Assembly: GCA_947579605.1 (NCBI GenBank) | Contig: OX388316.1 | Span: 19,161,290-19,225,289, forward strand | Length of the DNA stretch: 64,000 nucleotides | Reading direction: 5' to 3' | DNA from: Athripsodes cinereus | Lineage: Eukaryota; Arthropoda; Insecta; Trichoptera; Leptoceridae | Shown: piece after piece, positions 12,401 to 27,400 of the stretch | Layout of the letters: each line of letters begins with the position of its first letter | How positions within the stretch are numbered: position 1 is the first letter of the stretch | Notes under the pieces: generated by a model | What the model saw: only the letters and a program-made list of their open reading frames with translations | Told to the model about the DNA's origin: nothing | Database searches by the model: none | Made by a program: the position numbers and the translations under genes

Positions 12401-15400
12401 ACTTATGTTGAAAACCCGTTATATTTTTTTTTATAATTCACTAATAAAAAAATAGGTGAAATCTTTTGTGAAGAGAAAACAATATTTTTTTGCACGTTAT
12501 ATATTATCGTTAACAATTTGTTTGATTTTGTTGGCACTAACTATGTGGTAATCACGAAACATTTTTAATTAAAGAATTAGTTAATTATGTACTACAACCA
12601 CTTTAATTTTTTAAAAAACACTACCGGTTTCAACTGAGTTTTAGTATAACACTCGTCAATGACGCATCTGAGCGTTGAAACCGGTAGTGTTTTTTAAAAA
12701 ATTAAAGTGGTTGTAGTACATAATTAACTAATTCTTTAATTAAAAATATTATCGTTAAGTTTACGAAAAAGTATGAGCCATAGTTAATGACTATAACACG
12801 CCATTATTTTTAAAAGTATTTTTTTGTTTTGTTAAAAAACACTATTAGAGACAATCATAATGTAATATTGACATAACCATGAATTTGCTTTACCATAAAA
12901 CGATGTCTTATGACAAATACGAGTATATTTGTATAAACGACAACTGACATCTCAATAATATTATAATAAGTTCAAAGTTCCCTCTTTATAATATCACCAA
13001 TATATTCACGATAATAATATTTCTCTGTTGTATTGAACATTCTGGTTTCAATTACAGAAGGTTTTAGCAAAGCAAAGTTTCTAGCGGGAAAATTGAGCAG
13101 TAAATAATCTCCCGCGGGGTCAAGTATAAGTGTGTAGTAGGTTATGGAAAATTCAGGGATAATATCTATAAAATATAATGGTTCAGAGAATTTGTATCGG
13201 GAAAATTATAACTATTGTTGATCAGATGTATTCGGATTTTGTGTATTGAAATAATTATATCATGGAATTAATTCAATAACATAGAAGCAACAAACGATAA
13301 GTCAAACTTTGGAGCATTTTATTCATTAATGACAACCAAAAGTTTGTGTTATTACTGATTTTCATATGTAATATTCCTGAGTAACGTTTCTGGGTGAGGA
13401 AAATATAATGTTTGACTTCTTCATTCCTCAAAAATCAAATAATTCTTTGTACAACATTTAACGATCATAAATATATAAAAAAATAGGTTTTCCGCACGTC
13501 ACGCGATATTTAATGGTTCCCTTAAATATGCATAAGGCTTATTATACTACAATTCTATTAAATGCTGATATGCCATGATCTTCTAATTGATATTCCAAAC
13601 TTATTTCATTACATAGTGCTGCTCAACTGACAGTTTTGTGGATCAAATTTTATAAAAAAAAATGCACTCGACTATTCTATAACAACTTATTTTCTTCAGA
13701 AGTAATTTATTAATTTGAGTTTATTTTAAATTATTTTCGTAGATAATATGTTACGTTTATCGTCAATTTTTTCATATTTACAAAGATATTTAGGTACGAA
13801 TATTCACTGTGTCGGTGTTTAGATAGAAGAATACTATGGCGAAATAAATAAAACATTTTTTTTAAATTGATGGGCAAAATTTTCAAAACTGATGGGCAAA
13901 AAAGAGACATGTGGTAGTGTTTATCCACCTTTTTGTATTACATGTTTATATTTAAAGTAATCAAAACAGCACTCGCACTCGTTCAGAGATATAAAAAAAT
14001 CTCAAGAAGTATCTTTCACAAATGTGACAACGTCAACGAAATCCAATTATATATTTCATGATATTTTATTCTTAACCTTTTGTACTTTTTGTAGGAATAC
14101 CTTACATATACCTAGAAAATAAAGAAAAATATTTTACTTCGTAATAACACTAGATAAAGTGAATATAAGAAACCATGACATATTTGTAAAAGAATATTTT
14201 GACACATCATAATATCATTGATACTAATGCTATGAAAAGAGATAAAAAAACAAATAGATGTTTTCGTAGAAATATCATTTCAGAAATAACGTATAAGTTG
14301 AGTATATCCTTTTATCTCGTGAAGCTTCTTTTTTTAGTTTTCGAGTGCCTTATACGAAGCAAATATTCGTAAAAATACACGTTTAAGACATTTCACGTCT
14401 TCAATTCAGTGGTCAAGTATGCTACTCTTAATCTGTTCAGTGTCCTCTACGTGGGGTAGCTCAGACTATGCACGGTGTTTGTGCTTTTGGAGGGCATCAG
14501 ACTTAGACTAAGGGTTGGGGTGATTAGGTGATTCTCACTTATTGCAATGAATGCATGTAACGAGAATGACCTAATGATGGCAAATAACAAAACGATATAC
14601 TACGTCGCTGCACACTGGAATGGTGAGATCTAAAGTCCGGACCCGAAAAGTAAAGAAAGTAAGTAGGTATTCCTGAATGTCTTAAATGTTGTTGGCACGA
14701 AGAGGACCCTGATCTATTGTGTCCTCCTTATTGTGAGAAATTCCGTGATGGTATATATCAATTAATGAACGAACGTTTAAGTAAACTTTAGTACTTAATA
14801 ATATCAGGTATGTTTAGAAAAATTGTTCAATTTCTTAAAAATCGAGCAAGTAGGTATTTACAGCTCGACAAAAAGTTTTGAATTGATATTTTGATGTTCT
14901 TTTTGGTATCACTGGATGGAAGCAAAATGCTTAAGTTTACATCAATTTTTTACATCTTAATTTTAGTAGGTAGTTGTTGGAATAGTTTTTTTTTTATATG
15001 AGTTGCAGGATCTTTAAAACGTCGAATTTCAAAAAAAATCCATAATCATCAAATATCCAGAATAAACAGAACCAAAATCAATCATGTATACAACGTATTG
15101 ACATGAATATTGTAAGTGCCTTTACATATATTTCTATTAATGTGTAGTAGGATCGGGTAAGATACAGAGGATGAATCATCTGATTTCATTAAGATACCTG
15201 TCTAAAGGGAATTAGATTATAAAGGTCATGCGTCAAACTGTTTTAAGTCGATACATATCTTCCAACAAATAATACATTAATAAAATATACGAAAAAGCGA
15301 GAGATTTTTAGAACTGTTACCTGGAGACCTTGAATATTTTATGCGGTAGAACAAACTCCTTACTAGTTTTACCGAAATACACTATGAATTTCACAGTTCA

Positions 15401-18400
15401 AATTATTCAATATTTTATATTGAATAATTAGGCAATGTCTTCCAGTAAACCTACTGGAAGACATTGCCTAATAATATAACCTATGTGTTTTCTTTCCATA
15501 ATTCATGTCATATGGCTCGAGGTTACTGTTTTTAATTTTGTTCTCTCTCTTTCGTCCTAGAAAACAGTGGTCTTTAACCTGACCGGTCAACGTGTGATAA
15601 TTTAACTGCGGCCGGCCGAGGAAGAGATATTGATTGTTTACAATAAAAAAATAAAAGTAAGGACTTTTTCATTAATTGTATCGGCATTAACTTTGTAACA
15701 CTTCATTTTAAATTATCAAATAAAATAAAATAAATATTTATTATTTTTATTTTGTGTTACTGTTGAGATAATAACAAAAATAATAAATATTTATTTTATT
15801 TTATTTGATAATGTAAGGACTTTTATTAAAGTCTCAGAATCCAAATTTATACCCCTCCGCCGCCAAACTAATGAATTTAAAATCTTTAACGTTTTCCTCG
15901 GTTTTTTTTATAGAATATATCCTCAGAATATATGTGAAGAAATAGATAAGTGTAAATGTTGATGTAGGTACTTACTTAGTTTTGTTAATGATTTTCCTTT
16001 TCCATTCAAAGGAATGATGAGAAGTCTTCCTGACATTTCATAGTCTCCTTCTAGCTTTAAATCACCGAATGATTTTATCACCATTTGTTGTTTCTTTTGG
16101 TCGAATCTGAAAAAATATGCAAATACGATTTTAGTGTATCAAAAAACGATTATAAATAAGACAACGCTGACAATTAATAGTTACAAACAAAACAATAACA
16201 AGATTTAGTATAACTGGCAGCGACATTGGATCAGGATAAAGATGGTGATGTTTTTTTCGGATTTACCAGGATTTCATCAGATGTCAAGATGAAGGAGAAA
16301 GATCAACCAAATGCGGTTAACCCGGAAGAACATCATCAAAACTCGAATAAAGAATAAAGAATAAATGAAAAACTCGATAGCCTACAACAGCTTCTAGTGG
16401 TAGGAAATTTCTGACAAAAAAAAACATAATTTTGTACCTAGTCACACTGGGCCTCCTCTCCAACCAGAATTAAGGAAAGAAGATATAAATATGTAGGTAC
16501 ATAGATGTACATCGTCAAATAAAACATAAATAAAAAGTCTTTCAAATAAATTTTTCCAATTTCAATAAGAGAATGAATTCTAAATAAGTCTATTGACATT
16601 TGAAGTTCAAGATATACCTAATGAAGAACAATCATTTTTATATTCATATATGAACATATTTTTAATATTTGTATCTATTTATTGTATAAATATTTCGATG
16701 CTTTGATGTCTATAAGTGAGTTGGAATAAATATTTTTAATAATAATATTACATGCATTTAATTTTTGATTATTGTAGAGTCGTTAGTCTTTGGAAACTTC
16801 AAAGTATTTTAAACTCTATGTATTACATCTCAACTTCTTACCAATGTAGCTTTAACAAAATAATATTTTATAAATTTGATAAAGAAATATTCATGTTATT
16901 TAAAGATCTTAATTAAATGTTTCAACACAGTAGTAAAATAGAGTACTCGTATTTCAATGGAATCAAAAATATATTTGCTAAATAATATATATACTTTGAT
17001 AAATACAAATTTATTTGAATAGGTTTCGAAACAAAATCAATGTTGCAAAAACTTCTCAAAGATATTTGTTTATTTACTATTGAAAGCATCAGTGAATACA
17101 TTATTATTATCATCTGAAAATGACATGTCTAAGTTTAAATTTATTTGTTTTATTTCTATTTGTAAGGAATGTTCAAACAAATTTATTTCAGTTAAAAAAC
17201 AAATTCACAGAATTCATTTACCTACACATTAATAATACTTAAATTCTGTTCTCTTATTAATTTATCAATACTTAGTTGTTGGTTTACTTTCATATTTTGA
17301 GCTAAATTTTCTTTTGAGTTTTGGTGGAGTTTTAAGTTAAATTAATACAAATAAAACCCTTTTTGGAACATTACTTCCACAGGACTAGACCCATAAAAAT
17401 ATTACAAATACAAGGTATTTTTAAATATTTATACATAATAACACTTAAAAGTTTTAAATTTGTTTATTAAAACAGTTACATGTGTTTCGGGTTACAGGCC
17501 CATATTCATTCATGGTAAATAAACATTTATATTTTATTTTATTTCATAATGGAGTTTTATTCATTTAACGAAAATAAAACCAGTGATAAAAGTATTTTAT
17601 TTTTATTTGTGGCATGCCTTCTTTCCTAGTATTTCATGCATGTAGTATGGTTTTCATATTTTAATATTTTTGATAGATTCATTAACAGAATTATAATAAC
17701 ACAACATAAAGTACATATGAGAATCGAATCTGAATCCTCGTTATTTATGATACATATATTCATGAAAAAAAGTATAATAGTTGTGGTCGAGGTAACTGAT
17801 AAATTTACAATCAAATGAATCTTTAATTTGTGGGAAAGATTGAAGATTCATTAAAAAAGAACGAAGATTTGAGAAAGAAAAAGATGTAACTACACATGTA
17901 AAACAGAGAAATAATACAAAAGAAAATAAAGTTAATTTTAATATAACTTAGTAAATGAAAAAAGTGACAATCTTATCAATTGATCACAAAATGATAACTG
18001 AATTATTTAATATTTTACTCACGTCAGTTTCTTGATATCCATGTTTCCAATGCCACTCAAAACAGCATTTTTCAATCTGATATTAAAACCGTTTCCACCT
18101 CCTGTACCAAAAGCATCAATTTTCTCGATTATCAAGGGATCCAATCTTGGAATACCATTTTCTGGATCCCCTTTGACAAACTGTGATGATACTCCCTTGG
18201 CTACCCTTAGAGCACATTCGTTAAATTTGTTCGATCTTGAACACGGCCTAATGTAGTCCGCTAAAAAAAACAATTACATAATTATATATTTTTGTTAATA
18301 ATAACTAAGTTCTTGCAACGTTTTATATTATTTATTCATTCTGATTTTGTTGGTGTTTTATTTCATATTATATTGATTTGGTTAGCTGGAAGATATTGCC

Positions 18401-21400
18401 TCCAGGCAATAAGCTCGCCAATTGCTCATGATTTTTTTTCTGATCAATAAAGTGTTCTTATTATTATTATTTCGACAATATTTTGTTAAATGCATATAGG
18501 CATGTTACCGGTTCGGAAGACATTGGTGAACCACACATTTTGATTTCATTAATTTTTTTGTGTGGGTTTTTTTATAAAAAAAACATATTTGGTCCCTCAA
18601 AGATTGATTATTTATTATTTTTTTTTTAATTAATTGATTTCGATATCAAAGCCCCTTACAAAAGTCTTTGTTCAAAATAATACAATTACCTATAGATAAA
18701 TATTTTAATTAGTACCTACCCAAAGAGATAATTACAAATTCTCGCTGATGATATTATTCAAATTCTACAATTCTCATTTCAAATTATTGTAAGCGATATT
18801 GGAATTTTGAGAATTTTATTAATCAACTGTTATTATTCAAATCATGACTTAATTTTAACTTCCTTTAATCAACACTTCCTTACAACTTAATTAAACAGTC
18901 ATGCGTACTTATGTTAATGGTTAAAATAAAAAACTTAGGCGTTGTCTAAAAGTATTTTACGATTATTATTATAATTTCATTATCAAAAGTTTTCATTCTT
19001 TTCATATCAACAAAGTTCAAAGTTTCAATAAAGTTCTCAAATCATTCTTAATACCTCACTTGTTCTGAATCTTTAATTTTTTTATGCCATGAAAAGGGCG
19101 TTTTTTATTTTATTTATTATGTGAAGATGATCTATTGATTACTCCATTTTTTATAGATGCAATGTTGGGAAAGATATACATTCTTCCCTTAGAAAAAAAT
19201 ATACATTCTTTGTGAGATTCATGATCCATCTTTCTTTCATGATCCATCTTGCAATCAACATTTAATTCAATATTTTTTTTAATGTTTTATTCACATTAAA
19301 GAAAATATTGAATTAGTTATAATATACCTATAATATGAAAATGTTATTGTAACTCATTAATTCGATAATTCATTCATAGAAGTAAAGATTTGGATTCCAG
19401 AATAATAAAAAGCATCCAACTTAATTTATTTATTTTTGAACCGATTATCAACATTTGAATTTTCAGGACTTAACAAATTATTCTTGGGTCTATTACAACA
19501 AACTTGAGCAGTAAATATTCAATTTGTTATCGGAATTGAGATTCTTCGAATTAGCTAAGTAAATAACGCTTAAATCCGATTTCCGGTGATAGATACGTCG
19601 AATTAGTAAATTTGTACAATAAATTTTTCAAATTCACTATCATATTTTTTTAGCGCAGAGGTATGCTACCCAACATGAATTTCTCGAAGTTTGTTGACAT
19701 TGAGAGGACGGCCTGCATGTTTACTACATTCAGATAGTCTGGTGACTACCCCACTTGTGAGATGTAAGTTAGAGCTATTCAAGTGCTCGGAGGATCTCCT
19801 TCAATGTCCTGGGTCTGATTTTAACATGTATTTGTGCTTGAGTTTTAGAATTACATCCTCCCCTCATACCAGCATTTCATTGCTGTTTGGGGAATACGAA
19901 ATGTTTATTGTTAACTATAATAAAATATCAATATAAATGTATCGAAATATAAGTTGTGTAATATTAAATAAATAAATAAAATAAATAAATAATAAATATG
20001 TGTTTGGTGCATTGTTAAATAATTATGCGTATCATCGCATTACTACACTTTATAAAAGTTTCAAATTTAAATTTGGAACTAGTTCGATCTGTGTAAAAAA
20101 TTGTGTATTTGTATGTACCTATATATTTAAGGTAATTTTTAATAATTTATGCAAAATCATGCACTACCAATTCAAGTAGGTACATATACATACATCAAGA
20201 GAAATTCAAGTAATTTTTTGCATTTAAGTATGTATTATAATAATGAAGGTTACACCTCTCGACCATAACACCCATTATATTATTAGCAATGTTAAATATT
20301 GATTCACTTCCGAGCGAATATCAATCTAAGTGTTGTATACCAGCTATCTTTGCTTCGGTATGTCTGGGTACTGACGCAACCTTCAAAAATCTTTTAAAAT
20401 CACTTAACCGTGAAATAGCATTATTAATTATGTATTATAGAATATTCATTGATTGTGGTTTTTATCTCTATAAATAAAATAGGAAATTATTAATTATTCA
20501 AATAGATTTAAAGTCCATAAATAATAAGACGTAATGTTTACCACATTTTTTCATTTCAAGGATAATGTGTGATTACAATTTTAGGTTTCGTATTTGATTA
20601 TACAATTGCCTACTTAAGATTTTTTTGAATTTTTATAATGGCAATCAATTACTCAGAGCCAATATTGTGAACCAACATACTGATTATTTATTATTATTGG
20701 TACATATACTCAAAAACACTTGGAATTCTCAGACAAATATTTGTAGTATCTTGTGACAAGAATATTATCGTAATATTTTATTCCTGATAGGTTTAATTGC
20801 GTATCACAGACGCTATTAATTTTTAATTGATTTTATTAACAATCTAACAGAGATTATAAAACAATTCAGGTACGTACATAACTAACAACATACTCTTTAA
20901 AACTTCAACAAGGAACTAATGGCTAAAAAACTTAAATCTACCGAATATAAATTTTGTGTATCTATTAATAATTAACGTATCTCTAGATCTATACACTATT
21001 GCAATATATCATAATAATTGCTAGAATACATAGGAAGTTGGTACAGTAACTATGTATACGAGTATCGGCTTTAAAAGTGTTAATCCACTATATTAATGCA
21101 AACGAAATATTTACCGATGCAATTATCAATAATTTGAAAAAAACTGATCAGACACTTTTCTGGTGTCATATTAAATTATGCTGCAAATTGATTAGATAAA
21201 GAAGTAAATTATTGTTAATCACTATTGAATCAAATCTGCCAACTAGACAGGTAGCATGTTAAATATGTAAATAAAAAATATTATTGTCAGGTCCCAAAGA
21301 CGAAGTATCTACCTACACCAAAAAAAATATATGTATGAAATTGTGAAATATGAAAATATTCCATATATTTGAACAAACGCACGTGAATCTGAATACCTAC

Positions 21401-24400
21401 TAGAAAAGTGATTTGATACTATAAAAATGTTATTTTTTACTTTAAACGCCATTTCAAAAGATTCAACTGAGTTTCACGTCGGTCGACAGAGTATAAAATT
21501 TTATTTTATGAAAATATAGAATTTTCATATTGTCCGTTGTGCGCAATCAAAACAATATCAATGAACACGAATTTTGAGATGTTGTTGTGACTCATATTCA
21601 AACTCATGCTTGGTATTATTATTTCAAGATATACCTAATATTAATTATATTTCAATTGCCCTCAATCCCTGCCATGGTTGACGTCTCTACTGAAACCATG
21701 GTGATGATATTTTTTTTTAATATATTACAACAATTTATAAAATTATCTAGAACAATCAACTCTGAACAATGTGATTTGAAAATAATGTGTTTGCTACTTG
21801 ACGTGAATGAATGTAGTATCTGAAGTTTCATCACGGTCAATGACAAATGTACGAACTATTCAAAGTTTATTACAACTTTTTTAATTATACTTAAAACTTG
21901 AAGCCTTATATATATATTTTTACATTTCACCCAGTTTTGAGTGATTTTGCAAAATTGATAAATAATATACGTAAAATGTAATATATAAGACTCTCGTATC
22001 ACGGTGTATGTTATCATACTCCTCCGAAACGGTTAGACCGATTTTAATGAAATTTTGTGTGCTTATCGGGTAGGTCTGAGAATCGGTCAACATCTATTTT
22101 CATACCCCTTAAAGTTAAGGGTGGTCCACAACGAATTTTATTTAATTTCGTGGTTAGATGGAAGAAATCACTATATAGTGATAATCTCGCCACTGCACAT
22201 CATCACATTTTTTCTTGTGTATATTGCTTTATTTTATTTGTTATATGAATGATGATGTGCAAGAAGAATAAAATAAATAAATAAATAAATAAATTTTTCA
22301 TTTTTATTTTTTGGATAAAACTTTTGTTTTTATTTTTTAAGTTGAGGCATTAAAAAATACATACAGCCCTAAATTTTCACTCTTCTACCATCTACCCCTA
22401 TTTTTGAATAGCGATATTAAAAATTCAAACATTTTCAACTCCGGTCGATATAATATATTATAATGTACCTACCTATATGGCAAATAAATAATGTATATGG
22501 CAAAACAACGTTTGCCGGGTCAGCTAGTTTAACTATAAAACTTTTTGAACAATCGCTCTCGTAGAAAAGATTTATATAAACACAAATTCAACCCTAGTTT
22601 TGTCTGTGATTGTGCTCTTCCGAAAATCAATATTTCCATTAGCAAATAAAGTATCATTAATCAAACTTTTGCCTTCCCGATATTCTGTTGACACAAACAT
22701 TTATCAAATAATACTAATAGATATATGATAGATGTAACGTAACATATTATTAACTAGTTCATCTGACTTCCCTCAAATAATGATAATCAATAATAACAAT
22801 ACATTTTGTTTTTGATTCGAAAAAGGTACCTACATACAAGTTGCAGAGGATTTTTTTTTATGATCCTTAGAAAATGTTTATGATTAAAACGTTTTATTAT
22901 GATTAGAAATATTTTAGAACCTAATTATAAAGTAGTTAATGTTTTTTTTGCTAATGTAGCTCCGAATATTATACATTATTTTAATAAATCCTGGGAAAAT
23001 TTTACCTATAATTTTTGAAGAAATGAACACTAATTTGTGTAATCGAGAAAAATGATGTTCGCTCCACATACATGCAAAATTTCAGACCAAAGTCACGATA
23101 AATATAAGCCTGTGTTATGAGTTATCATATTACATACTTGCCTATAAGTAGGCACAAACATGCAAGCACGCGAACATATTTAAATATTTAATACATAGAT
23201 TATAAGGTACCTATATAATTTATAATGCCGTTAATGTCAACAAAAGAAGAAGAATTTGGAAATATTATTGTAACTGTGAAGTACCATTGTAACATTTCTC
23301 AAAGAATGTTTCATTTTAGTTAGTTCAAGGGTAACATGATTGTGACAGTACGTACATACTTCAAAAAGAATTAAACATCCAAAAACAATAATGTTTTGTT
23401 TGTCAAACAAGTTTACCTTTGTTCTAAAACAGCTCATGGTGACAATTCAATCATCATACCACCTCTCAATTTATTAATTATTAAGGAGCATTCCTTTTAT
23501 TCAATCTTATCTCAAGCGCATTTCACAAGATTAAGATAAATACGCACTCTTCACTTATTTTAAGATTTGTTTTTCATTATGAGTATGACAGCATATTTGA
23601 CATTTCTAAAGTCAATACTAGTTTTTTAAACCCATAATAATTATTATACAACAAACCATATATCAAAATACTTAGTAAATAAATGGGGTAGCTTAGAACA
23701 CAACACAATTGTGCGTGTAATGGGGTACATCATTGACCCATACTTTTGTTTTATTTTCCATTTGTTACAAGACGCGTATGATGAACCTGCATTTGTTTGT
23801 TTGGTAAATAAATTTCTAGCAAATTTCTTATTTACATTTTTACGCTGGTATGGATTACGTAGATACAAAAAGCACATTTTTTTTAATGTTTACATAACTC
23901 CTATATTATATCCGCAAGAGTTCCGTCGGTTCCTCTTTCACAATGCACCGTTCCGACATCAGAGCACAGGGAATGTCGTGGGAAGAGGTGACGCGATGGC
24001 CACAGAGATGCTTTGAATGGAGAAGGCTGGTTTTGGCCCTGTGCTCCAGAGAGGAACGTTGAGGGCGATGATGATTTATTAATCAGGTATGTTAATAAAT
24101 AATATATATATATATATATATTTATAGAATCATTTTAATATCTTGTAATTTTTTTTATAAAGATATATCTGGGTTTGGTTATGAACCCAATACAACCTTG
24201 TTCACCTTTCACACTAAGCTACTATTAATGAATTCAAATTTGCATAGAAGGTGTGAGTAATCCTATAACATATTAGCTGATAAACGTTTCAGCATACATA
24301 TACCTATAATCGTACACGTGAATAGTCTGTAATATTTAATTTGATACGACTTTTTGCAAAGTTCAATGTATTAGATAAACATGCATAAAGTTTCAAAAAA

Positions 24401-27400
24401 CTTCTGACTCAGCACTCGAGTTTACAAAGTTTTGTTAGGATATTTTATGTAGTGATATTTCCACTGTGAAATTTCTTACCATAATATGAATGGGTATATG
24501 TAGTTTTATATAAATGTATACAATGTCAACATAGAAATGTATGAAATATGTAACAGACACTATTGTATCCGAGACACCTTCATAAATAACAATATTGAGA
24601 CGGGTAATATTTTGTTTGTCAGAGAAAATATTACACCTTCAGAAGAAAAATCAATAGTCTGAACTAAGCCTTAGTTTTTTCTCTCACTAGTATTATGCGA
24701 AAAAGCTTACACTGGGTTTACACCTTTAATAACATGAATATACACTGAGAAAAATACTAACGAAATTTCACAACGAATCATTGGTACCTACTATCAGATT
24801 AGGACTAGAAATAGTACAAACGATTCATTAGTACGAATCTATAATATTAAGTTTTCGCAAAAAAAATGTTGGTAAATTTTTCTCAGTGTATCTTCACTTG
24901 ATATTTGTATGTAGTACGTTGTTTTTCACATACAAAAATAAAATCAACCGTTTTATGTATAATTGCCATAAAAAAATGTTTTTTTTTTAAAAAAAAAACA
25001 ATTTATACTACTTTTATATCATTGATGAGGTATTCCACCCATTGTAAGGTGTTAATTTTACTTGGCACCTAGAGAACAACAGACTATAACATGCAGATAA
25101 TTCACTGACCCCAGTTGCTGGTAGCAGTATCCCGTTAATGAAAATTATATCTATTCTATTCTATTTTCAAAGGCCATCCACTTGTTAACGAGTGATCAGG
25201 GTAAAATTATATCAATATTTTTCTGAATTAGTCTGAAAAGCTACTGAGATTTATTTTATTCAGACCGGTTGAATCTCCGATTTGTCACCTATCCTGAATG
25301 TCCTATTTTGGTTGGCACGGAGAGTACAGTTTGCATGATTATTACATGCAGCTGGTCTGCTGGCTACCCCAGTTGTGGGATATGCCGTGATGGAATAGAA
25401 ACGGAATGGAACTTCCGTAACAGAATATGTCTTCCACACTTTTTTGCTAGAGTTAGTCACATGCAGTTTATCAACTTGCTGAAAGACATTTTACATATTA
25501 AATTTAGCGATGAAATTTGCCATCCATCCTAAATATCTTTCATATATTTTTTTGAACCGAGGGTGCAACTTGCATGTTTGTAATGTGCAGCTGGTTTGCT
25601 GGCTACCCCATTTGTAGGATATGCCGTGATGGTAAAGTATTTGTAATCTACTTGCTTTCTCAGTTATGGGAAATGCCGATATTGTGTGTATGAATGACAA
25701 AACTCTTAATTATGGTATTTTAATTTTATATAATTTATTCATTGTAATTCTGTAATTCAAAAAGACATTATGAATTATAGTGATTGTATGATAACATAAT
25801 ATTTTATTATGAAAGTTCCAATACATTTTTTTTTCTTTAATTGTATCGGCATTAACTTTTTAACACTTCATTTTAATTTATCAAATAAAATTAATATTTA
25901 TTATAATTAAAAGTTACATTAAACAATAATAATAAATATTCATTTTATTTGATAGTTCCAATTTATATTTATACCTACCTGATTATTGCTTAATTGTATT
26001 TTTATCTAACCCAACATCAAGTTATTTTTTCAAGGATGTCACATTTTTTCTGCAAATGTGGTAACAGCACACGGCCGTGTGCCTGTTTGGCTCAAAACTG
26101 AGAATCACACAATCGTTCCGATTAAATTGCGTACAGTTAATTATAATAATATTTTATATTGCGGTTTCAAAATAGCAGATTATTGGTCAGTGCTATAAAA
26201 TTTTCATCTAACGCAAAAAGATACGTGTTGTCATTGAGTGACCGAACAACTATTTAACGCAATGAAACTTTGTATGGTATACCCATTTATTTTTGCAATA
26301 TCATATTTCGTAGAATATGGAATCATTTGTCTACCATATTTAAGCAAAGAGGATCTCTTAAGGACTTTAAAAAGAAAATGTTAAGTTATATAACCCACAA
26401 GAATTCTTGTTGGTTTATCTAAGGAATAGATACTGAAGATTTCGGACTTTGAGTGATAAATATATTTCGATCAAATATATATGTATTTATATGAATATTG
26501 TATGTCGATTTATACATATACCTACTTAATTATATTGAGATAATATTCTGAACATGGCAAAACACCCCTTTAAGGGAAGAAATGTAAATTAGAGGAATAG
26601 AATATATTGCAAAAAGTGAGTATTGTGATTTAAATTTTAATCCTTGAAAGAATTTAGTGACTGTCGATTGTAACCAATGTAGTAGAATTAATTTTTTTTT
26701 TAAATTTGACAAATTTCATAAATGACATTGTTTACAATTTGTTTAAAATTACATTGACAGCGATAAATTGTTAACTCTAGTACAGTTAACTCCATGATTA
26801 CGGATCTTAGTGGGAAAACTTTTACTATGTGTAATATGTAATCCAGAAGTCTTTCTTTCACGAGACACCGTTTCTATGATAAGGCAACGGCTTCAGAAGA
26901 GTGCGAATAAATTGGCACCAAGAGGTTTTGAATAAAGGAGGTCAGTTTTAACCCTGTGCTCCCGAGAGGAGCGTTGTAGGGCGAGCAATGATGATTACAT
27001 CGCGGCGTATCCAAAAAATCGGGTAGCCAATACGTACTTAATGCAAGGATTTAATATGCCGATTGTCTTTTCCATGGCAATAAAAAAGCATAATATATTA
27101 TTTGATATTGGTAATTTATTTGTAATTTTTCATATTTATTTATCAACGGTATCTACACCACAGACGACATAAATATGGTTTAAGTATTAGTTTCATTTTT
27201 TTAATAAACTCAAATAAGATAATTAAAGTTGTAGTTGGTACCTATTTATAAAAATATTATTAAAAAATGCATAACATTTTAGCATAGACATACATATTTC
27301 TTTATAAAAAACTTGTAAAGATAAGCATCAAATATATTTTGTCTGTCGTTTATAACATTAATAAAACCTGTTGGATGTCCTTTGTTACAACAAAATATTT

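Larger units (their letters stand above)
10367..15975. other. Intron 3 of the takeout-like gene
   Basis: 5.6-kb intron. Besides the repeats listed separately (10585-10670, 11401-11539, 11590-11665, 12501-12758, 14670-14760, 15427-15472, 15657-15824) it is AT-rich DNA with no supported exon. Confidence 0.7.

Noticed and set aside
17626..17818. Overlapping open frames on opposite strands in intron 1's flank
   Set aside because: Mutual shadows in AT-rich intronic DNA, no similarity recognised.
22055..22252. Open frames with YRVGLRIGQH, also at 6231-6413 on the other strand
   Set aside because: They are translations of a dispersed non-coding repeat (GACCCGGCAAACG family) and recur as spurious peptides.
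25260..25700. Overlapping 66-87-codon frames on both strands
   Set aside because: Produced by two family A repeat copies; no codon structure or motif.
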